Shown: positions 15,699 through 24,905, numbered from the stretch's first letter. The stretch is DNA of 64,000 nt from Candidatus Poribacteria bacterium (GCA_026710795.1 JAPOQK010000088.1:1-64000), one strand, 5' to 3'. Notes: generated by a model from the letters alone, not told the origin. Made by a program: numbers and translations.

Positions 15699-17678
15699 TT
15701 AAAATGCCCGAATCACTTTTGCTACTATACGTTGTTTGAATTCTGAAGCATTAGGGTCACCAAGAATGATAAAAAAGTCCATGCCCGCATAACCCGAGCG
15801 GCGTAATGCCAAATAGTAATTAACGAAATCTGCTTGCCAGATTATACGACTGCCAAGACTTAGGGCAGGAGTAAAGTCATACGTGAAGGTTAGAATCTGT
15901 TGATATAGTCTTTCAAAATGCCATTGAATACGGGAGGAAAGTCCTACAGTGAATCCGTAAGCGCGAAGATTCAGATTTCCGCTGATGCGGTGTATTCGCT
16001 CATCTGCTCTTTCACCCCAATTGTAGCTAAAACCGATATTGTTGAACTGATCCGATGAACGTGCATTTAATCTGATGCTAAAGAGACTATCAGTGAATTC
16101 TTGGAAACGACCACCATACCAGCTAATAGAAATCCTGTAATCACTATGTGTCAAGAAATTTGAAAAGACAGAAAAGTCTTGCTGAAATACCTCACCTTCA
16201 TAAGTGTTAGCAGCTATGAAATTTGCCCCAGCGAAGATACTGCGTATTATTCCCTTTCTCCATTCGTTTGAAATGATTCCTTCTACACCACCTCCACGTA
16301 GACCTGTGAACGGTCGGTAGCCGAGATTATTTACGTAATCTGGATCCACAAAATACCCAAATAATGTTGATTGAAAAAGGGGACCTCTGTATTGTAAATT
16401 AACATTCCCTGTTCTTCCATCTGACTCCTCTTCCCAACTCTGGGTAAAACTTGATTCCGCTGAAAACTTATCGTATCTGACCTTTCCTGAGAAGTGCCCA
16501 ACACTGTTTGTATCTGAATCAGGACGATGGTGCGATAAAAAACCCGCGATGATGTGAGAAGTTGCAGTAATGGATTGTTTCGCACGTAAAAGAAAGTTCT
16601 GGTTGTTGCGATGATAGGTGCCTAAAGTGCCGACTGATGTGTTTTTTGCTAATTTTCCATAGAGTTTTATCCCTCCATCCATATCCATTATCCTGCGTGA
16701 ATAGAAAAGGTTTCCAAGATTGTAGACATTTCCACCTTCAGAGAAGAACGGACGACGGTCACCCACATATCGTTCACTGTAAGAGAAGTCTATGCCTTCT
16801 ACATCTTGTTCTATGTTATCAAAATCAGGGTTTGCTGTTCCGATGAGTCGTAGTTGTGGTGTAACCTCAAAACGAAGGTCACCACCTGCACGTGCAGTAT
16901 ACTCTCTTTCATCCATTTCTGTTTCACTGATACCACCAATAAGATATGGTAAGAATTTTAGGTCGAGTTTTCGCTTCGGAGGCAGCACGTCAATCCAGTG
17001 TCCATCGTTTTCTCGAAATTCGTTAACACCTAAATTACACCACCATGAACGTTCTCCTGTCCTTTGTTGTAATCTGTCGAGGTTGATACCCATCCGAATA
17101 GGTTCTGTCGTTTCTGGATAGTCCAGTATCTGCCAGGGGATTTCCATTTCAACAATCCATCCATCATCTACTATTTTGGCGACAGCTTTCCAGAGACCGA
17201 TCCATTCACTTTTTTCTGCGCGTCCAGTAGCAAGATGTGCATATTTTGTTCCCAGTGGATTTGCCATAAAGAAGTTTCTGTCAGAAAATTGGTGTGTGTG
17301 GAACGGATCGAGACTGAAAGAAACCCAATCCTCTCCACTGAATCGGGTCTGATCTTTTCCTTGGCGCGCAACAATTTTGTCTGGCGTATCATCGTATAGA
17401 TGAATTGCGACGTAGATAGCTTCGTCAGTGTAGACAACGTAACCAATAGATTGATTCTTGGCTGGTTTTTCGGTACGTTGGTCGGTAAAGCCTACGGCTT
17501 TCGGAGCGTCTTGCCAACAGGCATCGTCAAGGATACCGTCTATGGCGGGTGGTTGTTCTGTTTTGACTGCGGGGAGTTCTTTTTTTACAGTCTGTGTGTT
17601 TTCTGCTGCGATTGTGTGTATGTTTGATATTAGCGTTATTATCAACGCTATCATGTATAAATATTGTGTTTTACTCAA
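15699..17678 (-). CDS. CBM9-like / DUF5916 outer-membrane barrel (B)
   Basis: A 659-residue exported protein. After a signal peptide (about 1-25) comes a CBM9-like domain, residues about 33-235 (VKTEQPPAIDGILDDACWQD ... IYVAIHLYDD ... WIVEMEIPWQIL). Alternating beta-strands follow to the end, as in DUF5916 proteins. The C-terminal residue is Phe, the usual signal for beta-barrel insertion. The start is TTG with AGGA about seven bases upstream; an internal ATG at residue 9 is an alternative. It lies 101 bases after sigma B on the same strand and 429 bases before sigma A. Carbohydrate binding is possible but not shown. Confidence 0.85.
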   Translation of the reverse strand: MSKTQYLYMIALIITLISNIHTIAAENTQTVKKELPAVKTEQPPAIDGILDDACWQDAPKAVGFTDQRTEKPAKNQSIGYVVYTDEAIYVAIHLYDDTPDKIVARQGKDQTRFSGEDWVSFSLDPFHTHQFSDRNFFMANPLGTKYAHLATGRAEKSEWIGLWKAVAKIVDDGWIVEMEIPWQILDYPETTEPIRMGINLDRLQQRTGERSWWCNLGVNEFRENDGHWIDVLPPKRKLDLKFLPYLIGGISETEMDEREYTARAGGDLRFEVTPQLRLIGTANPDFDNIEQDVEGIDFSYSERYVGDRRPFFSEGGNVYNLGNLFYSRRIMDMDGGIKLYGKLAKNTSVGTLGTYHRNNQNFLLRAKQSITATSHIIAGFLSHHRPDSDTNSVGHFSGKVRYDKFSAESSFTQSWEEESDGRTGNVNLQYRGPLFQSTLFGYFVDPDYVNNLGYRPFTGLRGGGVEGIISNEWRKGIIRSIFAGANFIAANTYEGEVFQQDFSVFSNFLTHSDYRISISWYGGRFQEFTDSLFSIRLNARSSDQFNNIGFSYNWGERADERIHRISGNLNLRAYGFTVGLSSRIQWHFERLYQQILTFTYDFTPALSLGSRIIWQADFVNYYLALRRSGYAGMDFFIILGDPNASEFKQRIVAKVIRAF

Positions 17679-17704
17679 TTGTTTTCCTCTGTTATAAGGT
17701 AAAT

Positions 17705-17726
17705 GGTGCGGTTTGGAAACCGCACC
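17705..17726. repeat. GGTGCGGTT palindrome
   Basis: GGTGCGGTT (17705-17713) and AACCGCACC (17718-17726) form a nine-base stem in the leader of the barrel gene, 27 bases before its start. The copy at 13542-13563 occupies the same position before the broken barrel gene. Confidence 0.65.
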
Positions 17727-17779
17727 TACCGATTTGTGATTGTTTATGGATTTACAATATACTATAAACTGTTGATAGA

Positions 17780-19474
17780 CTACTTACCGAGGACTTTCAG
17801 AAACTCGGGATCATCCCAAACATCCGAAAATTCAGGTGTTTCAAGGAAAGCAGGATAATATCTATTTTCATTCCAATAATTTAATATATAATCCGAAGCA
17901 AGTTTTAAATTATGCAATGTCTTCTCGCGATCCTTCTCAGTTGCCCAGATACTTACAGCAAGCATGAAGTATGCCCAATCGTTTTTGTTTTGCAATTCAA
18001 GGGAGATTTGTAGGGAACGTTTTGCGTCCTCATACTTTTTTGACCACACAAGACAGCACCCTACATCGTGAGCAGCCCATATCAGGTTGCCGACATTTAC
18101 CGGATAGCCTGCTTTCTGTTTTTCCACTTCACCATCAATAAATGTCCTGACATCCTTCACAACAGGATCAAAACGAACCCAATCTTCCTGTTTTCCGTAT
18201 ATGCGAAGACGGTTCGTTCTCACAGCCAACCAGAATCGAAAATAGTGTTTCCAACTCTGATCTTTGTTAGCATGTTCCAACTTCTCTAATCCGGAAAGTG
18301 CATCATCAAACCGCTCATAGGCACGTAACACCTCTGACCCGATTTGCAAAAAATCGCAGCGTGAGAAGTCACTCACTTCAGGATTATCTAAACGTTGGGA
18401 TGCCTCATCATGTAGTTGGACCCACTCATCAATACGACCTTCCTTCTTCCAACAATCAATAATGGTCAAATTACAAAGGGATTCCAATACATATTTATCC
18501 GACATGTGCTTGCATGCCCAACGGTAAAGACGTATCTGTTCTTCAACTGCTTCTCGGTTTCTCTCCAAAGCAGGGAAACTATGGACTGTTCGGTGTTTCG
18601 CCCAAAAACGTTCAGTATCATCTGCGGCAACATCTTGGTACCTACGGAGTAGTGCGATCCGTTTTTCCATGCCGATTTTGCCAAAATGCGGATATATATC
18701 ATCAACTACAAGATGCGCCAACTCGGGTGTGATCTCATCCTTAATTGCAGCTTCTATCTCTGCATCAACCTCCATAAGAACCTCTTCGCTTTTATGTATA
18801 TCTTCATCTGATAGAGGGAAAGATTCCACATATTTCATATAAGTATCAAACTTACCACGAATGTCTTGCATTTTTCCTGACATTATTATATCTCCTTTAT
18901 GACCACCCAAATTATTGAAAATTGTGTGTTCCTCCTGCTGCAACCGCTTTCGAGCACGATGGAGTCGACTCTTGACTGTGTTCGGTGATACACCCATAGA
19001 CTTACTGATGTCTTCACATGTCATGTCATTCAGATAATGAAGCGATACAGTGGTGCGTTCACTCACTGGTAACTTTTGAAGCAGGTTTTTGACAACTTCG
19101 CGTTGCCGTTCACTCACGAATTCTCTCTGTTGTTTGGTGTTGTATTCTGTATAAGCCAGACCTTCTAATTCCTCTGCTGGCATCGCATCTAACGATTGCA
19201 TCGGAATCCGCTTTTTTTCGTACCATGCGAAACATTGACGTGCCGCTATCACATAAAGCCATCCCACAAATTTATTCGGGTCCTTCAGAGTCCACAGTTT
19301 TTCGTAAACTCTCAAGAATATATCTTGTGTGATTTCTTCAGCAGTGTGGAAGTCGTCAATTTTTCGCCATACATAAGCGTGGACCGACTTTTGATATTTT
19401 CGCACAAGCGTGTTGAACGCAGGCTGGTCGCCTGCCAAGATGCGTTGAATCAATTGTGCGTCATCGTTTTTCAT
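17780..19474 (-). CDS. ECF sigma factor with TPR-like extension (B)
   Basis: A 564-residue paralog. Sigma region 2 is at about residues 15-90 (FHTAEEITQDIFLRVYEKL) and region 4 at about 140-190 (MTCEDISKSMGVSPNTVKSRLHRARKRL); a helical TPR-like part ends PEFSDVWDDPEFLKVLGK. It is the most divergent of the three copies, especially in the sigma half. The start is ATG. At residue 198 an ATG (18883) has AAGGAG eight bases upstream. The barrel gene B follows 101 bases later, so the two may be co-transcribed, with the sigma controlling its own surface protein; this is inference. Confidence 0.88.
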   Translation of the reverse strand: MKNDDAQLIQRILAGDQPAFNTLVRKYQKSVHAYVWRKIDDFHTAEEITQDIFLRVYEKLWTLKDPNKFVGWLYVIAARQCFAWYEKKRIPMQSLDAMPAEELEGLAYTEYNTKQQREFVSERQREVVKNLLQKLPVSERTTVSLHYLNDMTCEDISKSMGVSPNTVKSRLHRARKRLQQEEHTIFNNLGGHKGDIIMSGKMQDIRGKFDTYMKYVESFPLSDEDIHKSEEVLMEVDAEIEAAIKDEITPELAHLVVDDIYPHFGKIGMEKRIALLRRYQDVAADDTERFWAKHRTVHSFPALERNREAVEEQIRLYRWACKHMSDKYVLESLCNLTIIDCWKKEGRIDEWVQLHDEASQRLDNPEVSDFSRCDFLQIGSEVLRAYERFDDALSGLEKLEHANKDQSWKHYFRFWLAVRTNRLRIYGKQEDWVRFDPVVKDVRTFIDGEVEKQKAGYPVNVGNLIWAAHDVGCCLVWSKKYEDAKRSLQISLELQNKNDWAYFMLAVSIWATEKDREKTLHNLKLASDYILNYWNENRYYPAFLETPEFSDVWDDPEFLKVLGK

Positions 19475-19781
19475 GCGTCAACTCCAAAACATGTTTGTCA
19501 TTCATAATATAAAGATAGGTAATAGAGTCTGCATGGTTGCACAAAATGCAAGAATGTGGATAAATATAGAATTATGTTGATGAATTGCGGGGGACACGGA
19601 TTTATTTGAATCGCGAATTACGCAGTTTGCGCGAATTTCTGAGTTTGATAAAACACATCTTTATACGCATGTAGACACTGCTGGTATTGGAACGGGATCT
19701 GATAATCCAAATCCACGCAATCTGTGTAATCCGTGATTCAGACAAAAAGGGGTTCGAACAATCAGAGATTCAGAAAATACA
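19475..19781. other. Gene-free spacer between sigma genes B and C
   Basis: No gene is seen. The middle contains two imperfect palindromic tracts, one around GAATCGCGAATTACGCAG (19610-19640) and one ending AATCTGTGTAATCCGTGATT (19719-19738). Similar wording (TCTGATAATCC ... TTCAGAC) also appears near 13060-13080. These look like degenerate dispersed repeats. Confidence 0.35.
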
Positions 19782-21479
19782 TTACTTGCCAAAAACTTTC
19801 AGAAACTCTGGATCATCCTTAACATCAGAAAATTCGGGTGTTTCCAGGAAAGAGGAGTAGTAGCTATCCATATAATTGTAGGAACTCGCCACATAGCTGT
19901 CCTCAGCAACCTTCAAATAGTGTAAGGTTTTTTCTCGATCCTTATCAGATGCCCAGAGGCTGACAGCAAGCATGAAGTGACTGTACTCGTTGAAATTTCC
20001 CATATCAACAGCAAATTGTAGCAAACGTTTCGCCTCGTTATACTTCTCCGACCATACCATACAACAACCAACATTGTGTGCTGCCCAAATAAGTTCGTAG
20101 GTATTTACAGGAAAATTCGCATCCAGCTTTTTCAGTTCTCCTTCAATGTATGTGTTTAGTTCTGTCCAAATTTTATCAAAACGATTCCAATCTTCCTGTA
20201 TGCTATATAACAAAAGCCTATTCTCTCTTACTGCCAACCAGAATCTAAAATAATTCTTCCGACCGGGTTTGCCATTGGCATGTTCCAACTTTTCTAATTC
20301 AAGAAGTGCAGCATCTGACTTGTCGTTCTTACGTAAAATCTCTGCTCCAAATTGCAGAAAATTGCAACGAGTGTACTGGCTTACTTCAGGGTTCTCTAAG
20401 CGTTCAGATGCCTTATGATAAAGTTTTATCCAATCATCAATGCGATCTTCTGCTTTCCAACAACCCGCAGTATTCAGATCGGAAATAACCCTCAGAACAT
20501 GTTTTTCTGAATGCTTGCATGCCCAACGGTAAAGACGCGTCTGTTCCTCAATAGCTTCTGTATTTCTACGAAGAAAAGCAAAACTCTTGACTATCCTCTG
20601 ATGCCCCCAGTAACGCTCCGTATCATCTGCTACGTCATTCATATACTTTCGGAGTAGAGATAACCGTTTTTCTATACCGATGCTACCCATATACGGGTAT
20701 ATATCATCAACAACGAGATGCATCAACTCAGATGTAATTTCACCCTTAAGCGAATCATCAATTTCATCCAATGTCTCTTTAAGAAGATCATCTTTTGACG
20801 CTGGGTTAGCTCTCACATTTTCCATGTATGAATTGAACTTGTTGCGAAGTTGCTCAAATTGACTCATAATATTCTCCTCCAGATTATCAGGTAATTCTAT
20901 ATGTCCAAAGTATTCTTGAACCAAAGAACCTTGATCTGTTTGTAGACGTTTTCGCGCACGTTGGAGTCGACTTGTAATTGTATTTACAGAGACCCCCATG
21001 AATTCACCAATCTCTTTCGCTGACATTTCCTTGAGATAATAGAGTGTAACAACCTCTCGCTCATTCTCTGGTAATTTATCCAAGAGTTCTTGCACAAGTT
21101 CATGATAACATTCCGTTTTTTCTATCACCCGCTGTTCCAACATGTGTTGGGAATAAGATGATTCCTCGATTTCTTCCAGACATGTGTCCTCCAAGGATTG
21201 TATCATAGATTTTTGCTTTCGTATCCAATCAATGCAAAGATGATTTGCGATAGTATGAAGCCACCCTGCAAATTGATTGTGATTCTTGAGTGTCGGAAGT
21301 TTTTTGTATACTCTCAGGAATGTGTCTTGCACAATCTCTTCAGCATAGTGAAAATCGTGTATGTTTTTCCATGCAAGGGTATGAACGCTTTTTCGGTATT
21401 TTTCAACCAAGATACTAAAAGCAGCGTCATCGCCTGATAAAATTTTGCGAATCAGTTGAACATCGTCATCTCTTTTCAC
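19782..21479 (-). CDS. ECF sigma factor with TPR-like extension (C)
   Basis: A 565-residue paralog, closest to copy A (both begin ...LIRKILSGDDAAFSILVEKY and share MGVSVNTITSRLQRARKRL). Region 2 lies at about residues 15-90, region 4 at about 140-190, then the TPR-like part ending PEFSDVKDDPEFLKVFGK. The start is GTG at 21479. At residue 205 an ATG (20867) carries GGAGGAG six bases upstream, the strongest of the three internal ribosome sites. It lies downstream of barrel gene C (255-base spacer), the same barrel-then-sigma order as barrel B and sigma A. Confidence 0.88.
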   Translation of the reverse strand: MKRDDDVQLIRKILSGDDAAFSILVEKYRKSVHTLAWKNIHDFHYAEEIVQDTFLRVYKKLPTLKNHNQFAGWLHTIANHLCIDWIRKQKSMIQSLEDTCLEEIEESSYSQHMLEQRVIEKTECYHELVQELLDKLPENEREVVTLYYLKEMSAKEIGEFMGVSVNTITSRLQRARKRLQTDQGSLVQEYFGHIELPDNLEENIMSQFEQLRNKFNSYMENVRANPASKDDLLKETLDEIDDSLKGEITSELMHLVVDDIYPYMGSIGIEKRLSLLRKYMNDVADDTERYWGHQRIVKSFAFLRRNTEAIEEQTRLYRWACKHSEKHVLRVISDLNTAGCWKAEDRIDDWIKLYHKASERLENPEVSQYTRCNFLQFGAEILRKNDKSDAALLELEKLEHANGKPGRKNYFRFWLAVRENRLLLYSIQEDWNRFDKIWTELNTYIEGELKKLDANFPVNTYELIWAAHNVGCCMVWSEKYNEAKRLLQFAVDMGNFNEYSHFMLAVSLWASDKDREKTLHYLKVAEDSYVASSYNYMDSYYSSFLETPEFSDVKDDPEFLKVFGK

Positions 21480-21567
21480 AAGACATGCCCCTATTGAAAT
21501 CGGTTAATCCTTCTATTAATTAATGACGAAAGTAAAAGAAGAAAACGTGCATCATGGCAATAAATTA

Positions 21568-21624
21568 AAGTGAGTTCCATAATGCGCAAACTAAGAGTTT
21601 ACGCTACAAATACGGAACTTACAT
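21568..21624. mobile_element. Short inverted-repeat element with 7-bp duplication
   Basis: A 57-base member of the same family as 15309-15447. Left end AAGTGAGTTCCATAA and right end (complement) ATGTAAGTTCCGTAT match at 11 of 15 positions. It is flanked by perfect TAAATTA direct repeats (21561-21567 and 21625-21631). Confidence 0.75.
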
Positions 21625-21734
21625 TAAATTATAGCGCGACCTATCTCGACAAGCGAGAAAGATCACGCCTTCCATGATGCAGGAGAGTTCACAAACACTC
21701 TTCTGGATATTGTGTTGTATGAATATTGAGATAT

Positions 21735-23744
21735 CTAAAATGCCCTAATCACTTTTGCCACTATACGTTGTTTGAATTCCAACGCATTCGGGTCCCCGAG
21801 AATGATAAAAAAGTCCATGCCAGCATACCCAGAACGACGTAATGCAAAATAGACATTTACCTTCTCTGTTTGATATATTAAGCGACTACCGAGACTTAAA
21901 GCAGGAGTGAAATCATACGTGAGGGTTAGGATCTGTTGGTAACGTCTTTCAAAATGCCATTGGACTATGGATGACAGACCGGCAGTGAAGCCGTAAGCGC
22001 GGAGATTCAGGTTTCCACCAATACGATGAATTGTTTCACCTGCACGTTTGCCTCCAGCATAACTGATGCCGACATTGTTAAAACGATCCGTGGCTCTGAT
22101 GCCGAGACCAACAGTAAAAACACTATCAGTGAATTCCTCATATTGTCCACCGACCCATTGAGCAGTCAATAAATAGTCTTTATGTGTAAGAATTCCCGTA
22201 GCCAAGTAAAGGTTACGGCGGAAGACTTCACCTTCATAGGTATTAGAAGCATCTACAACAGCAGAAAGGTATGCTTTACGTATATTACCACTACGCCATT
22301 CATGACTGAGGTAACTTGTCAACTCAACTCCACGATAACCTATGAACGGATGATAGCCGAGTCTATTGACGAAATCCGGATCAAGAAAATATGCGGAGAT
22401 TGCAGTTCGGACGAATTGTCCTTCGTAACCCATTCTGGCAAATCCGTTTCTTCCAGTAGAATTACCTTCCCATCCTTGTGCGATATGTGCAAATGTAGCA
22501 ATCTTACCGTGACGCACATTACTCCACATGTATCCGACATTGTTTGCATCTGTGTCACTGTGATAGTTGGATAAGAATGCTCCATTTATGTTGGATGTCG
22601 CCGTTAGACCTTGTGCAACACGTAAAATGAAGTTCTGGTTATTTTTATGGTAAGTGCCTAAGGTGCTTACAGTTGTGTTTTTTGCTACTTTCCCAAATAG
22701 TTTAAGTCCTCCATCCATCTCAGCAATCCGTCGTGAATGAAAAAAGGAGTCAAGATAGAAGGTATTACCACCTTCAGCAAAGAAAGGACGTCGGTCAGGT
22801 ACATAGCGTTCACCGTAGGAGAAATCTATCCCTTCCACGGCTTGTTCAATATTATCAAAATCTGGGTTTGCAGTGCCGATGAGACGTATTTGTGGGGTAA
22901 GCTCGTAGCGGATATCACCGCCTGCGCGGGTGGTGTATTCTCTTTGCACTTCAGAGGTATTTTCTTCAGAAGTTTCTGCTTCTGTGATACCACCAATTAG
23001 ATACGGGAGCAACTTCAGTTCACGTTTGCGACGTGGTGGTAATACATCCACCCAATGTCCATCGTTTTCTCGGAATTCGTTCACTCCAAGGTTACACCAC
23101 CACGATTTCTCTCCTGTCCGTTGTTGTCCACGATCAATGTTGATACCCATGCGTATAGGTTTTTTTGTATCAGGATAATCCAACATCTGCCATGGAATTT
23201 CCATCTCAACAATCCATCCATCATCCGCAATCAGTGCGGCGGTTTTCCATAGTCCGATCCATTCACTCTTCTCAGCGCGTCCTGTGGCGAGATGTGCGAA
23301 TTTCGTTCCGAGTGGATTTACAATGAAAAAACTTCTGTCAGAAAATTGATGCGTATGGAATGTGTCGAGACTAAAAGATACCCAATCTTCTCCTTGAAAC
23401 CGGGTCTGATCTTTTGTTTGGCGTGCTACGATTTTGTCAGGTATATCGTCGTAGAGATGAAGTCCGACATAGATGGCTTTGTCTGTGTAGACGAGTCTCC
23501 CAACAGATTGATTTTTTGCAGGCTTTTCGGTGCGTTCATCGGTAAAACCGGTTGCTTGTGGTGCGTCTTGCCAACATGCATCGTTGAGGACACCGTCAAT
23601 GATGGGTGGTTGTTCTGTTTTTATTGCGATGAGTTCCTTCTGGACGGTTTGTGTGTTTTGAGATTGTGCAGTTTGTATATATGTTGATAGTAGAATGGTT
23701 AGTGTTATAATCAGTGTTCTTGTGTAATATTTGTGTGGTTTCAT
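21735..23744 (-). CDS. CBM9-like / DUF5916 outer-membrane barrel (C)
   Basis: A 669-residue paralog of the gene at 15699-17678, with signal peptide (about 1-28), CBM9-like domain (IKTEQPPIIDGVLNDACWQD ... IYVGLHLYDD ... WIVEMEIPWQML) and a C-terminal beta-rich barrel ending KVIRAF. The central barrel (about residues 400-570) is clearly more divergent between B and C than the two ends, which fits changing surface loops. It also carries a short insertion near residue 255 (EAETSEENTSEVQ). The ATG start is at 23744. Sigma C follows on the same strand. Confidence 0.85.
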   Translation of the reverse strand: MKPHKYYTRTLIITLTILLSTYIQTAQSQNTQTVQKELIAIKTEQPPIIDGVLNDACWQDAPQATGFTDERTEKPAKNQSVGRLVYTDKAIYVGLHLYDDIPDKIVARQTKDQTRFQGEDWVSFSLDTFHTHQFSDRSFFIVNPLGTKFAHLATGRAEKSEWIGLWKTAALIADDGWIVEMEIPWQMLDYPDTKKPIRMGINIDRGQQRTGEKSWWCNLGVNEFRENDGHWVDVLPPRRKRELKLLPYLIGGITEAETSEENTSEVQREYTTRAGGDIRYELTPQIRLIGTANPDFDNIEQAVEGIDFSYGERYVPDRRPFFAEGGNTFYLDSFFHSRRIAEMDGGLKLFGKVAKNTTVSTLGTYHKNNQNFILRVAQGLTATSNINGAFLSNYHSDTDANNVGYMWSNVRHGKIATFAHIAQGWEGNSTGRNGFARMGYEGQFVRTAISAYFLDPDFVNRLGYHPFIGYRGVELTSYLSHEWRSGNIRKAYLSAVVDASNTYEGEVFRRNLYLATGILTHKDYLLTAQWVGGQYEEFTDSVFTVGLGIRATDRFNNVGISYAGGKRAGETIHRIGGNLNLRAYGFTAGLSSIVQWHFERRYQQILTLTYDFTPALSLGSRLIYQTEKVNVYFALRRSGYAGMDFFIILGDPNALEFKQRIVAKVIRAF

Positions 23745-23809
23745 ACTATATTTGTATCCTCTTTGCTTTGGTGTTTATTGGTTTTAACTCTATCAAATTA
23801 TAGTGGATA

Positions 23810-24000
23810 TAATACCAATTCTAATAATTATTGTCCCATTACCGGATTCAACTGTTGTTGATTGGAGATCTTTCTTCTGTAGGAGCGACCCGGGGAATGC
23901 CAATAGGCATTCATACCGTTGATTTACCGGTCGCGACCGGGAGGTCCCTCCTACATGTATTCCTCAGCAAATGACACTTTATTTGTTAGAAATGGTATTA
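23810..24000. mobile_element. Inverted-repeat element with TA ends, copy 2
   Basis: A 191-base segment with ends TAATACCAATTCTAA (23810-23824) and TTAGAAATGGTATTA (23986-24000), inverted at 14 of 15 positions. The outermost TA on each side could be a TA target duplication, as left by IS630/Tc1-type elements. An inner TGTAGGAGCG.../...CTCCTACA palindrome (23878-23955) is shared with 247-325. No ORF. Confidence 0.65.
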
Positions 24001-24022
24001 GAATTACTTTGACAGTTTTTGG

Positions 24023-24088
24023 TGTAGGAATGAACTCTGATTCCCGACTACCAAGACGTTCGGTCGCGATTCGGAGATCGCTCCTACA
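24023..24088. repeat. TGTAGGA/TCCTACA palindromic repeat
   Basis: Ends TGTAGGA (24023-24029) and TCCTACA (24082-24088) with an inner GACTACC...GGTCGCGATTCGG portion. It lies 23 bases beyond the inverted-repeat element at 23810-24000 and belongs to the same palindrome class. Confidence 0.5.
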
Positions 24089-24204
24089 GAAAATGTGTCA
24101 ACTGTTTATTATCTTTCACTATATGAAGATAAAGCAATGATAGGTTAATTTTCATCAGGATATTTTATGCTGCAAGTATAATGAAGAGTGTTTTCGCCTG
24201 ATTA

Positions 24205-24843
24205 TTAAAGTTCAATGTCTTTACGTCTAATGCTGGAATGGAATTCATAGATGGTTTCAACACATCGGATCAACATTTCATCACTGAGTCCGTAGGCATC
24301 GGAAATTGTCAATTTGCTTTCAACCGTGTCATGAATCCGTTGGTTAGGCACGACAAGAACAGAATCAGCATTTTCCCGCAGTTTCTGCAGTCCCAGTTCG
24401 GCAATTTCAACACACCGTTCACCTTCAAAATTAAAAGGTAAAGTGACAATACCAACTGTAAAAGCCCCTTGTTCCCGAGAAAGAGATGCAATCACAGGTA
24501 CCGCACCTGTACCTGTACCACCACCCATACCAGCTATAACAAGAACGATATCTGCGTCATGCATAATTTGATGAAGTTTGTCCGAGTCCTCTTCAGCAGC
24601 TAATCTACCTCTTACTGGATATCCCGCGCAACCAAATCCCTGTGTGATATTAGAACCGATCAGCACTGGTGTTGCATAGTTGACTTTATTGTTTACTCGT
24701 TGATCAGTATTAACTACATAATATTCAATGTTTGTCAGACCCGTTTCTACCATACGTTTGACAACGTTCCCTCCCGCACAACCAACACCGATAACTTTGA
24801 ATTTGTCGTGGCTATTTTTGGTTTCTTCTATATTTGAAATCAT
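24205..24843 (-). CDS. FtsZ-like GTPase domain, no C-terminal half
   Basis: A 212-residue protein matching only the N-terminal GTPase domain of FtsZ. It has the T1 loop GVGCAGGNVVKRM, the NTDQR segment, and the tubulin signature GMGGGTGTGAVP near residue 108. It ends shortly after the region equivalent to helix H7, before the T7 catalytic loop (NxDFxD) and the FtsZ C-terminal domain. FtsZ is normally 350-400 residues. Without T7 it could bind GTP but not form a normal polymer that hydrolyses it. No continuation is visible downstream. It may be a regulator, a decoy subunit or a stable truncated relic. The true cell-division ftsZ is not in this window. Confidence 0.8.
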   Translation of the reverse strand: MISNIEETKNSHDKFKVIGVGCAGGNVVKRMVETGLTNIEYYVVNTDQRVNNKVNYATPVLIGSNITQGFGCAGYPVRGRLAAEEDSDKLHQIMHDADIVLVIAGMGGGTGTGAVPVIASLSREQGAFTVGIVTLPFNFEGERCVEIAELGLQKLRENADSVLVVPNQRIHDTVESKLTISDAYGLSDEMLIRCVETIYEFHSSIRRKDIEL

Positions 24844-24905
24844 AATTACCCTTTATGGTTCGACCTCAAAGCATTATTCAGATGAACACGTGACATTCTT
24901 AATTA

